41,670 bases of DNA. It comes from an uncultured Slackia sp. Its GTDB lineage: Bacteria; Actinomycetota; Coriobacteriia; Coriobacteriales; Eggerthellaceae. A program made the translations under genes and the position numbers. Of the stretch, positions 31,905 through 39,795 are shown piece by piece. The notes beneath the pieces were generated by a model. The model had not been told where the DNA came from. It ran no database searches and worked only from the letters and a program-made list of their open reading frames with translations. The stretch spans positions 1 to 41,670 of the forward strand of contig CAKUIK010000022.1 in assembly GCA_934661005.1 (NCBI GenBank), written 5' to 3'. How positions within the stretch are numbered: the first letter of the stretch is position 1; every line of letters begins with the position of its first letter.

Positions 31905-31930
31905 AAAAAAGCCCGCAGATGCGGGCTTTC
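31905..31930 (-). terminator. Intrinsic terminator of rpmB
   Basis: On the minus strand AAAGCCCGC-ATCT-GCGGGCTTT is followed by a T tract, about 23 nt after the rpmB stop. Confidence 0.92.
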
Positions 31931-31952
31931 GCGTTTGTGCAGTTGTCGCGCT

Positions 31953-32141
31953 TTAGCCGCGGACGACCTTGCCGGCCTTCATGCAAGAAGTGCAGACATT
32001 CATCTTGCGAGATTTGCCGTCGACGACGACGGAAACCTTCTGAATGTTCGGACGGAAGGTACGATTGGTTACGCGGTGGGAGTGGCTGATGCTGCGACCG
32101 GCCACGGGGTGCTTACCGCAAATTTCACAAACCTGGGACAT
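31953..32141 (-). CDS. rpmB: 50S ribosomal protein L28
   Basis: The 62-residue protein (MSQVCEICGKHPVAGRSISH) has paired CEIC and CTSC motifs, the zinc-binding form of L28, and the family motif RTFRPNIQKV. The start at 32141 follows GGAG. It is a single-gene unit with its own promoter and terminator, upstream of asp23-fakA. Confidence 0.96.
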   Translation of the reverse strand: MSQVCEICGKHPVAGRSISHSHRVTNRTFRPNIQKVSVVVDGKSRKMNVCTSCMKAGKVVRG

Positions 32142-32196
32142 TTCTCTCACTCCATTACTTCAGATAATCTCTGATTACAGGCAAAAAAGCTTGCTT

Positions 32197-32225
32197 ACTA
32201 TAACACACGATTAGAGGTCACACAA
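32197..32225 (-). promoter_or_regulatory. Promoter of rpmB with overlapping palindrome
   Basis: Minus strand: TTGTGT, 17 bp, TATAGT. An imperfect palindrome (32217-32238, outer arms GTCACA/TGTGAC) overlaps the -35 region and could be a protein-binding site. Confidence 0.55.
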
Positions 32226-32264
32226 GAAAAGTTGTGACTTCTTGCGTTCTGTGTCGAAAACGTG

Positions 32265-32360
32265 AACGCCAGCCACCGGTGGGTCACAATCGCAATCGAG
32301 CGACCCTTGCTCGCGAGCAAGAAGCCAGGGCGATGCAGGCGAAGGGAGGAGGCTGGCGTT
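32265..32360. repeat. Inverted-repeat element G
   Basis: The outer stem AACGCCAGCC/GGCTGGCGTT (32265-32274 / 32351-32360) is perfect. The interior has a 10-bp palindrome CCACCGGTGG, a pair GGTC/GACC, and a central hairpin CTTGCT-CGCG-AGCAAG (32306-32321). GAAGCCAGGGCGATGC (32321-32336) resembles the family 1 core start. Further structure (GGGCT/AGCCC at 32400-32413) lies between it and the zinc-ribbon gene stop. It is in a 310-bp gap that otherwise holds only the rpmB promoter. Confidence 0.6.
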
Positions 32361-32451
32361 TTGGGGTTCTGAAACCTGCTAAACGCTGCGCGCGTTCAAC
32401 GGGCTTCAGAGCCCGACGCCCGCGCATGATGAAAGGTCGCGTCGCGAATGG

Positions 32452-33189
32452 CTAGCCGCGATACTTCTTATCGACGACCATAAGGCGGCCGCAACTCGGA
32501 CATACTGAAAGCGGAGCCTCGGCGCGAAGACCCAACACGCGACTGTGGTCGAACGTCGTACGGCACACCGTGCATGCGTTTTCGTTCAAAGCGGAAAGCG
32601 CCACGCCGCCCTTCGCCTTTGCAATGCGTTCGTAGGTCGCAAGCAATTTCGCATCGTTGACAAGCGAAACCATGCGGTCGCGTTCGGGCTTGAACTGGCT
32701 TACCTTCGCCAAAATAGCGCCGCCCTGGGTGCGATATTCAGCAATCAGCTTTTCTTCTTTTGCGCACAGCGAGGCTTCGATCGTGTCAATTTCACCTTCA
32801 AGCTTTTCCATTTGCGCAAGTTTAGCCTTATAGCCGGCAATTTCATCGACGAGCGTATCGCGACGCTTCTGGTAGCCCGAAAGTTCTTTGCTGTGCAGCG
32901 TAATAGAACGGTAATCGCCGCCAGCGGCATCGATGAGGCCTTGCGCGGCCTTCGACTTGCGTGCCAAATCGGCATCTTCGCCTTCGGCGTGCGCGAGCTG
33001 GGTTTGCGTATCTTTGTGCATGCCCACGATGGCGCGGCGTTTTTCGGCGAGCGCCGCCTTCTTATGGCGCACATCGAGAATGGCCATCTTCTGGGGGAGT
33101 TCGTCGAGCCGCTTGTTCAGACGGGCGCATTCCGAATCGATTCCTTGAAGCTTCAACAGCGCCGCGATTTGCTCTTGGGTTACCTGCAC
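32452..33189 (-). CDS. Coiled-coil C4-type zinc-ribbon protein
   Basis: The 245-residue protein has a long antiparallel coiled coil (about 1-185, rich in Lys, Glu and Ala) and a C-terminal zinc ribbon with CTVCRTTF and CPSCGRLM. This matches the zf-RING_7 (C4 zinc ribbon) family that sits beside nif3 in many actinobacteria. The molecular role is not established here. A GTG start at 33189 is chosen because AGGAGG lies 6 nt upstream and it overlaps the nif3 stop (TAGTG); an ATG ten codons earlier has no good site. Confidence 0.85.
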   Translation of the reverse strand: MQVTQEQIAALLKLQGIDSECARLNKRLDELPQKMAILDVRHKKAALAEKRRAIVGMHKDTQTQLAHAEGEDADLARKSKAAQGLIDAAGGDYRSITLHSKELSGYQKRRDTLVDEIAGYKAKLAQMEKLEGEIDTIEASLCAKEEKLIAEYRTQGGAILAKVSQFKPERDRMVSLVNDAKLLATYERIAKAKGGVALSALNENACTVCRTTFDHSRVLGLRAEAPLSVCPSCGRLMVVDKKYRG

Positions 33190-34097
33190 TAGACCCTCCT
33201 CGTTTCGGGATGCTGCCACGCATCGTTTTGGTCGATGATCGTTATCTTCTCACGCGCAACGCCCACGCGCGCGCACGATTCGGCAAGAATTCGCGCAAAT
33301 GGCAATTCTGATACGTCATGGCCGAGCTCGATAATGCACAGGCCCTGCTGCGACGTCTCGAGCGCGGCGTGGTATTTCACTTCGCCACACACGAGAGCAT
33401 CGATTCCACGTTTCACGCACTCAGAGGCCGCATCACCAGCACCGCCTGTCCACGTGCACACGGTGGAAAGGGCGGTATCCATCGCACCCCAAACGCGCGG
33501 CGCTCGACCGAACACGGCCATGCAACGAGCCGACAGGTCTCCAAGCGTGAGGCCATCTTCCCTATCGACAGCGCAAATCTGGCCATAGCCGAGCGATTCG
33601 TCGCGAGCGAGCGGCTCAAGCACCGCCGAAGGCTTCAAACGCAGCATACCGGGAAGCATGGTTTGCGCAGGAGCACTCACATCGAGCGCCGTATGCCAAT
33701 TGGTCAGTGCAACGCCCAAACGCGCCGCTTCGAACACCACCGATCCCGGCACGCTCGCATGCGCGGAAAGGGGCATGAAAGCATCGGGCGCGTCGAGAAA
33801 AGCCGGATGGTGCGTCACGAGCACGTTCGCCCCGAGCTGCGCCGCCTCGCGCACGGCGAACACCGTTGGATCGAGCGCACACGCGACGCCTTGGATTTTC
33901 GCGGCAGGGTCGCCCACGAGCAGACCCGTTCTATCCCACGGTTCAGCATCGGCCGGCGGGAACATGCGGTTCAGGGCCACAACGAGCTCGCCTACCAGCG
34001 CCGGCGCATGCGCGCCCTTCTCGGCAAGCGAACCGCGACCCACATGGCGCAATGCCTGTTGCGCCTCGTCGACTTCATATTCCTCATCGTTCGCCAT
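33189..34097 (-). CDS. Nif3-like dinuclear metal centre hexameric protein
   Basis: The 302-residue protein has the Nif3 core: TGLLVGDPAAKIQGVACALD, VTHHPAFLD with paired metal-binding histidines, LTNWHTALDVS, and C-terminal EVKYHAALETSQQGLCIIELGH. Nif3/YbgI proteins form rings with a dinuclear metal site; biochemical function is uncertain (often annotated GTP cyclohydrolase I type 2). It carries an acidic N-terminal extension of about 35 residues. It starts at 34097 after AAGGAGG and is coupled to the zinc-ribbon gene. Confidence 0.9.
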   Translation of the reverse strand: MANDEEYEVDEAQQALRHVGRGSLAEKGAHAPALVGELVVALNRMFPPADAEPWDRTGLLVGDPAAKIQGVACALDPTVFAVREAAQLGANVLVTHHPAFLDAPDAFMPLSAHASVPGSVVFEAARLGVALTNWHTALDVSAPAQTMLPGMLRLKPSAVLEPLARDESLGYGQICAVDREDGLTLGDLSARCMAVFGRAPRVWGAMDTALSTVCTWTGGAGDAASECVKRGIDALVCGEVKYHAALETSQQGLCIIELGHDVSELPFARILAESCARVGVAREKITIIDQNDAWQHPETRRV

Positions 34098-34163
34098 ATT
34101 CGGCCTCCTTGTCTTTCGAGCCGTATTGGTTGTTCGCACCTGTCGAATTCGCCCCGCGCGCTA

Positions 34164-34190
34164 CAAAGAAGCCGCCTCAAAAAGGCGGCT
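34164..34190 (-). terminator. Intrinsic terminator after the PHP gene
   Basis: On the minus strand AGCCGCCT pairs with AGGCGGCT around a 5-nt loop and is followed by TCTTTG. It lies 8 nt after the PHP gene stop and separates it from nif3. Confidence 0.85.
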
Positions 34191-34197
34191 GGCTTCG

Positions 34198-35004
34198 TTA
34201 CAAATCGACCATGCGCACGCCGCCGCCACGCGTAGGCACGGCAAGCTGCGTATACCCTGCAGCGCGCATGTAATCGTAGGCGCGTTCGATATCGCGCGCG
34301 ATATGCTCCTTGCAATGCGCGTCGGTACCAACCGTGCACGCAACACCTTCGGCACAAAACGCTTGCAGAAGCGACGGCGACGGATAGTATTCCGCGCATT
34401 CCGCATACGCACCCGACGTATTCACCTCGACCATGCGGCCGCCTTCACGCGCCGCCTTCGCCATGCGAGCATACAGCGGTTCCAGGTCGAATTCGGGCTT
34501 CGGGCTGAATTTCTTCACCACGTCGGCATGCGCCATAACCGTGAAAGGCATATCGCTTTTGGCGGCTTGGCACCACAGCTCAACGTAGCGATTCCAAAAC
34601 GCCTCAAGGTCAAGCGAATTCCAACGCGACATATGTTTATGGCTCACCATGAGCCAGCGATCAACGAAATGCACCGAGCCAAGCACGATATCGAACTGGT
34701 CGAAATCGCTCGCATGCAAGCTGCGCGTTTCGTCTTCGCCGAGCCAATCGAGCTCGCAGCCGAGTAGAAGGTCGATATCGTCGCGCTTCTGCTGCTCACG
34801 CACCGCATTGAGATAGGCATCGAGGCGCTCAAACGGCATGGTCGAGCGTTTCGAGGGGTCGAACTCATTAGGAATGGGATAATGCTCCGTCGCTGCCATA
34901 TGGACAACGCCAGCGTCAACCGCCGCCTGCACCATGTCGTCAAGCAGATCTTCGGCATGGTTGCAAAACGTTGAATGCGTATGCATCGTTATGAGTTCGG
35001 TCAT
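34198..35004 (-). CDS. PHP-domain phosphatase, HisJ/histidinol-phosphatase family
   Basis: The 268-residue PHP protein has HTHSTFCNHA at the N-terminus, ATEHYPIP, GCELDWLG, GSVHFVDRW, MAHADVVKKF, EVNTSGAY and GTDAHCKEH, which supply the expected metal ligands. It is close to HisJ-type histidinol phosphatases, but no other his gene is in the window, so the substrate may differ. It overlaps the cysteine desulfurase gene by 4 nt and shares its operon with rpe. Confidence 0.88.
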   Translation of the reverse strand: MTELITMHTHSTFCNHAEDLLDDMVQAAVDAGVVHMAATEHYPIPNEFDPSKRSTMPFERLDAYLNAVREQQKRDDIDLLLGCELDWLGEDETRSLHASDFDQFDIVLGSVHFVDRWLMVSHKHMSRWNSLDLEAFWNRYVELWCQAAKSDMPFTVMAHADVVKKFSPKPEFDLEPLYARMAKAAREGGRMVEVNTSGAYAECAEYYPSPSLLQAFCAEGVACTVGTDAHCKEHIARDIERAYDYMRAAGYTQLAVPTRGGGVRMVDL

Positions 35005-36182
35005 GCAATCGCCTCCTTGAACGCTTCGAAAAACGCATCGATATCGGCCTGCGTGTTCTCAACGCCAATCGACACGCGCAGCTCGCCCTGGGCGAGGTTG
35101 CGCTCAACGCCGAGCGCGGAAAGCACATGCGACGGATCGAGGCTGCCCGACGCGCAAGCCGAACCGCCCGAAATGCAAATGCCGCGCATGTCGAGCTGCA
35201 AAATGAGCGTTTGGCTCTCAAAACCACGCACGCACACATTCACGATGTTGGGCAGGTATTCCTCGCTTCCACAAGACACGCAAACCGACGGAACGACGCG
35301 CTTTATGGCTCCTAGACGCTCATATAAATCATCGCGCATGGCACGAGCGCGCGCCGCATAGGCGGCCTGCTCCGCCACGGCAAACTCAATCGCCGCTGCC
35401 GCGCCCGCAATGCCGCACACATTCTGCGTGCCGCTGCGGCGCCCATTTTCCTGCCCACCGCCGGGCAAATAGGCGACATAGGGCGTTTTCGCGGCAAGAT
35501 AGAGTACGCCGACGCCCTTCGGCCCGCCTACCTTGTGCGCGGAAAACGAGGCCGCATCGACGCCCCACCCTTTCAAATCGACAGGGATTTTGCCAAGCGC
35601 CTGAACGGCGTCGACATGGAACAACGCGCCCGCAGCGTGGGCAACGTTGCACAATTCGGCGGTAGGCTCAATGGTGCCAACCTCGTTATTGGCCGCCATG
35701 ATACTTACCACCAGGGTATTCTCATCGACAACGCGCTCCAGGGCTTCAGGCGTCACCTTGCCCGCGCCGTCGTTGTCAACAAGCTCGAACTCGAAACCGA
35801 GCGCGCGCAGCATGTGGCTCGTTTCAAGCACCGCTTCATGCTCGATGCGCGAAGTGACCACCTTGAAAGGCCCATGCTTGCCTGCCAAACGAGCCTTTTC
35901 ACGCGCGCCAAGCGCCATGCCCACGATTGCCGAATTGTCCGATTCGGTAGCGCCGCCTGTGAATACGATTTCATCGGGGCGATGGGCCTTCAGAGCGCGA
36001 GCCACGCGAGCACGCGCATCTTCGAGCGTGGAGAACGCCTCGCGGCCAATGGAGTGAAGTGAGTTCGCATTGCCGAAAGGCGCCTGCGCTCCCGACTCCA
36101 TATAAGGCGCCATGGCCTTTGCGGCCGCATCGCACAATGGCGTCGTTGCCGCGTTGTCCAAATATATGCGCTTGGTTTGCAT
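35001..36182 (-). CDS. Cysteine desulfurase (NifS/IscS family)
   Basis: This PLP enzyme removes sulfur from cysteine for Fe-S cluster or tRNA thiolation. The 393-residue protein has YLDNAATTP, GGATESDN, RIEHEAVLE, NNEVGTI, HVDAVQALGK, FSAHKVGGPKGVG with the PLP Lys, and SGGSACASG with the catalytic Cys. MnmA, a frequent partner, is not present. The ATG at 36182 lies 10 nt from AAGGGG; another ATG three codons upstream is too close to it. It is 16 bp after rpe. Confidence 0.93.
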   Translation of the reverse strand: MQTKRIYLDNAATTPLCDAAAKAMAPYMESGAQAPFGNANSLHSIGREAFSTLEDARARVARALKAHRPDEIVFTGGATESDNSAIVGMALGAREKARLAGKHGPFKVVTSRIEHEAVLETSHMLRALGFEFELVDNDGAGKVTPEALERVVDENTLVVSIMAANNEVGTIEPTAELCNVAHAAGALFHVDAVQALGKIPVDLKGWGVDAASFSAHKVGGPKGVGVLYLAAKTPYVAYLPGGGQENGRRSGTQNVCGIAGAAAAIEFAVAEQAAYAARARAMRDDLYERLGAIKRVVPSVCVSCGSEEYLPNIVNVCVRGFESQTLILQLDMRGICISGGSACASGSLDPSHVLSALGVERNLAQGELRVSIGVENTQADIDAFFEAFKEAIA

Positions 36183-36198
36183 TGCTTGCATGCCCCTT

Positions 36199-36927
36199 TT
36201 ATGCCTGCACGTCGTTCGTCCACGGAGCCACGAAGCCGTTTTTCTGGGCCTCGGCGGCGACCGCCTTCATTTCCGCAATCGCAGCCGCGCGGTCGGATGC
36301 GCCGAAAACGCCGCTACCGGCAACAAGCACGTCGCAGCCCGCCACGCACACTGCGCGCGTTGGGTCATTCGCCTTCAGGCCGCCATCGACCTCGATGAGC
36401 GGCGAGACGCCCGCTTCGCGAGCCATTTCGACGATACGGGCGACCTTGGCTTCGGTTCCTTGGATATAGCTCTGGCCAGAAAAGCCCGGGAACACGCTCA
36501 TAGGCAGCACCATGTCGAGCTTCGCGATGTAAGGCTTGATGAGCTCTACGTCGTAATCGGGCTTCATGGCGATGGCAGCTTTGCAGCCGGCCTCGTGAAT
36601 CATGTCGATCGCCAAATCGAATTGGCCCGCTTCGGCGTTGAGCGCCTCGGCGTGAACCGTAACGATGTCGGGCGTATGCTCCAAGTACCAAGGCAGCTGT
36701 TCGAGCGGGTTCGAAATCATGAGATGCACGTCAAGCGGCAGTTTCGTGATTTTCTTCAGGCCGGCAACGAACGGTACGCCGAGCGTGAGGTTCGGCACGA
36801 AATGGCCGTCCATCACATCGACATGCACGAACGCGGCGCCGCCTTCCTCGATTTCGGCCACATCGCGGGCCATATTCATGAAGTCGGCGGACAGAATTGA
36901 GGGTGCGATTTTAGGCTCGGTGAACAC
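36199..36927 (-). CDS. rpe: Ribulose-phosphate 3-epimerase
   Basis: Rpe interconverts ribulose 5-phosphate and xylulose 5-phosphate. The 242-residue TIM barrel shows APSILSADF, HVDVMDGHFVPNLTLG, DVHLMISNP, MSVFPGFSGQSYI, EVDGGL and LVAGSGVFG. The start is GTG at 36927 after AAGGAG. In many genomes rpe follows def-fmt-rsmB; here ogt on the other strand lies between. Confidence 0.96.
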   Translation of the reverse strand: MFTEPKIAPSILSADFMNMARDVAEIEEGGAAFVHVDVMDGHFVPNLTLGVPFVAGLKKITKLPLDVHLMISNPLEQLPWYLEHTPDIVTVHAEALNAEAGQFDLAIDMIHEAGCKAAIAMKPDYDVELIKPYIAKLDMVLPMSVFPGFSGQSYIQGTEAKVARIVEMAREAGVSPLIEVDGGLKANDPTRAVCVAGCDVLVAGSGVFGASDRAAAIAEMKAVAAEAQKNGFVAPWTNDVQA

Positions 36928-37007
36928 GTTGGCTCCTTGTATGCATGAATTTCGGGCGAGGCCCCTGCCTTTTCCTCCATTCTAGCGCAGCCGCAGCGCT
37001 TGCCGCC

Positions 37008-37013
37008 TATAAT
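37008..37013 (+). promoter_or_regulatory. -10 box of the ogt promoter
   Basis: A consensus TATAAT lies 24 bp before the ogt start on the plus strand. No recognisable -35 hexamer is present at 16-18 bp, so the promoter may be weak or activated. Confidence 0.45.
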
Positions 37014-37037
37014 CGAAGAACACACGAAAGGATGACC

Positions 37038-37520
37038 ATGCAACGCTGCACGAACTATTTTGTATACGCCATGCCCATGGGGCGATTGAGCATCGCCGCG
37101 GACGAAACGGGCATATGCGCAATCGACTTCGGCGACGTTGCGCAAGACGGGCCACGCCGTCCGAGCGCGCTCACGAACAAGGCGGCCACGCAGCTGCAGG
37201 AGTATTTCGCGGGCAAGCGCCGCTTCTTCGATGTGCCCCTCTCGCCACATGGCACCGAATTCCAACTCAAAGTATGGAAAGCCCTTGAAACCATCCCCTA
37301 CGGCCAAACGCGCACGTACGCGGAAATCGCCGAAATGGTTGGCAGCCCTAAAGGCTTTCGCGCGGTAGGGCTCGCCAACAACAAAAACCCTCTGCCCATT
37401 GTGGTACCGTGCCACCGTGTCATAGGGGCCGATGGAAAGCTCGTGGGCTACGCAGGCGGTTTGAAAATCAAGAAATACCTGCTCGACCTCGAAGGCGTCG
37501 ACACTTCGAAAATGAAATAG
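37038..37520 (+). CDS. ogt: Methylated-DNA--protein-cysteine methyltransferase
   Basis: The 160-residue protein repairs O6-alkylguanine by suicidal transfer to cysteine. It has the helix-turn-helix region TEFQLKVWKALETIPYGQTRTY, the asparagine-hinge-like GLANNKNPLPI, and the active site VVPCHRVIG. The ATG at 37038 is preferred over one two codons earlier because AAAGG then sits 7 nt upstream. It is transcribed against its neighbours and splits the def-fmt-rsmB and rpe genes. Confidence 0.96.
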   Translation: MQRCTNYFVYAMPMGRLSIAADETGICAIDFGDVAQDGPRRPSALTNKAATQLQEYFAGKRRFFDVPLSPHGTEFQLKVWKALETIPYGQTRTYAEIAEMVGSPKGFRAVGLANNKNPLPIVVPCHRVIGADGKLVGYAGGLKIKKYLLDLEGVDTSKMK

Positions 37521-37552
37521 GCCGTTCGGCGAAAAGAAACCACGAACGCAGA

Positions 37553-37577
37553 AAGAGCCCCAACCGGGGCTCTTTTC
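37553..37577. terminator. Bidirectional terminator between ogt and rsmB
   Basis: AAGAGCCCC-AACC-GGGGCTCTT is followed by TTC on the plus strand and by TCTGC on the minus strand. It lies between the convergent ends of ogt and rsmB. Confidence 0.85.
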
Positions 37578-37608
37578 ATATGCGTTCACGCCCAAGCGCG
37601 GCGAGAAT

Positions 37609-39795
37609 TTATGCGTGGCGGCGCAAGCGCGCAGCGTAATGGGCGTCGGGGCCATTCGTCGCGAGCGTGGTTTGCACCTGCTCCTCGATTTCGAACTGCT
37701 CGCCGAACTTCGTCTTCAGGAAGCGCTCAACGACCTGCTCGTTTTCCTCAGGAAAGACCGTGCAGGTAGCGTAGGTGATAACGCCGCCCGGCTTCACCAT
37801 CTTGGCCGCCTCAATGAGCAGGTCGAGGTTGATGGAAGCCATGCTGGTGATATCTTCGGGCTTCAAGCGCCAACGAATCTCGGGGTGGCGACGCAGCGTG
37901 CCCACGCCCGAGCACGGGGCATCGAGCAGCACAGCGTCGAAGCTTCCCTCGGGCAGCTCCTGCGAGATGGTTCGGGCGTCGGCCGTGAGGGGCTCAACCG
38001 TATCGATGCCATAAGCGGTGCAGCGCTCGCCGAGGATTTTGCCCTTGAAGTCGTGGTCGTCGACCGAGGTCATAGGCACGCAATGGCCAAACGCGCGATG
38101 CGCAGCGCTCTGGAGCAGAATGGTCTTCGTGCCGCGGCCGGAACCGATTTCGAGGAAACTCTCAGGCTCCTGGGCAGGCATCGCGAGCTGGGCGACGGTT
38201 TGCGCGCCTTCGTCGGACACGAGCACCTCGCCCGCCTCGAACAGCGCGCGCACATCGGCGTTGCGCAGCGAGCGAGCTTCCTTCACGCGGTAACAACCCT
38301 GCACGTCTTCAGACGTCTCGAGCAGCGAACCTGCCTGGTCAAAGGCCTCTTCGACCTGTTCGAAGTCGCCCTTCACGGAATTCACGGCAATGAACACTGG
38401 AGCGTCGGTATTGCAGGCGCGCATGAACGCGGTCGCCTTCGGCAGCGTCATTTCATTCATGAGGCGCTTGGCGAGCCACATCGGGAAAGCCTGAGAGCGA
38501 GCGAGCACCTGCAGGCTCAAGTTCGGATTGCCGAACGGGAACGTTTTCGCGCTTTCCGACATGCGGCGCAGCACGGCGTTGGCCAGGCCGCCCGCCTTTG
38601 GGGCAACGGAGCACACGAGCTCGACGCCCTGGTCAACGACCACATAGGCAGGCTTATCGAGGAACAGCAGCTCGTAGGCGCTCACACGCATGGCGTCGCG
38701 AACGACCTCGTCGATATCGTTCGGGGTTTTCATGTTGCGGTTGATGAACTCGTCGAGCGTGCCAACCGTAGCGGTCACACCGCGAGCGATTTTCGTGGCG
38801 AACGCGGCGTCTTCGGGGGAAATTCCCTGGAATTTCGCGAGCACAGCGGGCGTGACCTCGGCAACGTATGCATTGCGCTCACGCACCACGCGGCCGATGG
38901 CGCAGGCAGCCTGGCGAGCAGGCGTCACATGCACCTGGCCTTTAGGCTTGCGGTAGCCGCCGCCGGTGCCGCGATAGCCCTCGCCCTTGCGGCGATGGTC
39001 GCGATACTCGCTGCGAGGAGCATCGTCGTCGATTTGGGCGTCACGACGGTCGTCGTCGCGGCGAGGCTTGAAGCCACGCTCATCGTCGTCGAAACGCTTC
39101 TTCGGACGGTCGTCGAAACGGCGGTCGCCACGACCCTCGAACTTGCCGCCATCGCGCTTGTCAAAACGACGGTCATCGCGCTTGTCGCCGTCGAAGGCGC
39201 GCTCGCGCTTCGGGCCGCGATCGTCACGGTCGAACTTACGGCCGTCGCGGTCGAACTTGCGCTCACCCTGCTCGAACTTGCGTTCATCACGGCTGAAATC
39301 TTTCTTGTAGCCGCCCTTTTTGAAGTCGCGGTCGCCGTCACGGCGCTCGCCGCGAGGCTTGCGATCGAAATCGCGACCGCCCTTATAGCCGCCACGCTCG
39401 CCATTGCGGTCGAACTTGCGCTCGCCGTCGTGCTTCTTGTAGCCGCCGCGGTTGTCGTCGCGGTTGAAATCGCGCTTGGGTCCGCGATTGTCGCGATCGA
39501 ACTTACGGCCTTCTCCGCGGTCGTTGCGCTCGCCATGGCCTTTGTAACCGCCCTGGGACTTTCCGCCCTTGTAGCCGCCGCGCTCGCCGTCGCGGTCGAA
39601 CTTGCGCTCGCCGTCGTGCTTCTTGTAGCCGCCCTGGCCCTTCGAGCCGCGGAAGCCGCCCTTGTCGCCGTTGCCGCGGCCGCGAGAGTCGCCGCCCTTG
39701 CCGCGGAAGCCGCCATTGCCGTGGCTGTTGCCACCGCGGTTGTTATTCGGTCGGTTGCCGCGAGAATCGCCTGCGCCCTTGTTGTCGTATGCCAT
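37609..39795 (-). CDS. rsmB: 16S rRNA (cytosine(967)-C5)-methyltransferase RsmB with long R/G/D-rich N-terminal extension
   Basis: The 728-residue protein has three parts. Residues 1 to about 285 are low complexity, dominated by Arg, Gly, Asp, Lys and Phe, with repeats such as GGYKKHDGERKFDRDGERGG. Residues about 288-415 are a NusB-like RNA-binding domain. Residues about 430-728 are a SAM methyltransferase with FLEIGSGRGTKT, DAPCSGVGTLRRHPEIRW and TYATCTVFPEENE, carrying the two catalytic cysteines. The core matches RsmB (about 430-450 residues). The start directly abuts the fmt stop, and the frame stays open, so the extension is part of this gene. It resembles RGG tails of DEAD-box RNA helicases. 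Confidence 0.93.
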   Translation of the reverse strand: MAYDNKGAGDSRGNRPNNNRGGNSHGNGGFRGKGGDSRGRGNGDKGGFRGSKGQGGYKKHDGERKFDRDGERGGYKGGKSQGGYKGHGERNDRGEGRKFDRDNRGPKRDFNRDDNRGGYKKHDGERKFDRNGERGGYKGGRDFDRKPRGERRDGDRDFKKGGYKKDFSRDERKFEQGERKFDRDGRKFDRDDRGPKRERAFDGDKRDDRRFDKRDGGKFEGRGDRRFDDRPKKRFDDDERGFKPRRDDDRRDAQIDDDAPRSEYRDHRRKGEGYRGTGGGYRKPKGQVHVTPARQAACAIGRVVRERNAYVAEVTPAVLAKFQGISPEDAAFATKIARGVTATVGTLDEFINRNMKTPNDIDEVVRDAMRVSAYELLFLDKPAYVVVDQGVELVCSVAPKAGGLANAVLRRMSESAKTFPFGNPNLSLQVLARSQAFPMWLAKRLMNEMTLPKATAFMRACNTDAPVFIAVNSVKGDFEQVEEAFDQAGSLLETSEDVQGCYRVKEARSLRNADVRALFEAGEVLVSDEGAQTVAQLAMPAQEPESFLEIGSGRGTKTILLQSAAHRAFGHCVPMTSVDDHDFKGKILGERCTAYGIDTVEPLTADARTISQELPEGSFDAVLLDAPCSGVGTLRRHPEIRWRLKPEDITSMASINLDLLIEAAKMVKPGGVITYATCTVFPEENEQVVERFLKTKFGEQFEIEEQVQTTLATNGPDAHYAARLRRHA

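Noticed and set aside
38950..39790. Short repeats that at first resemble a CRISPR array
   Set aside because: The repeats stay in the rsmB reading frame, are imperfect, vary in spacing and encode RGG/DR peptides; there are no unique spacers or cas genes.
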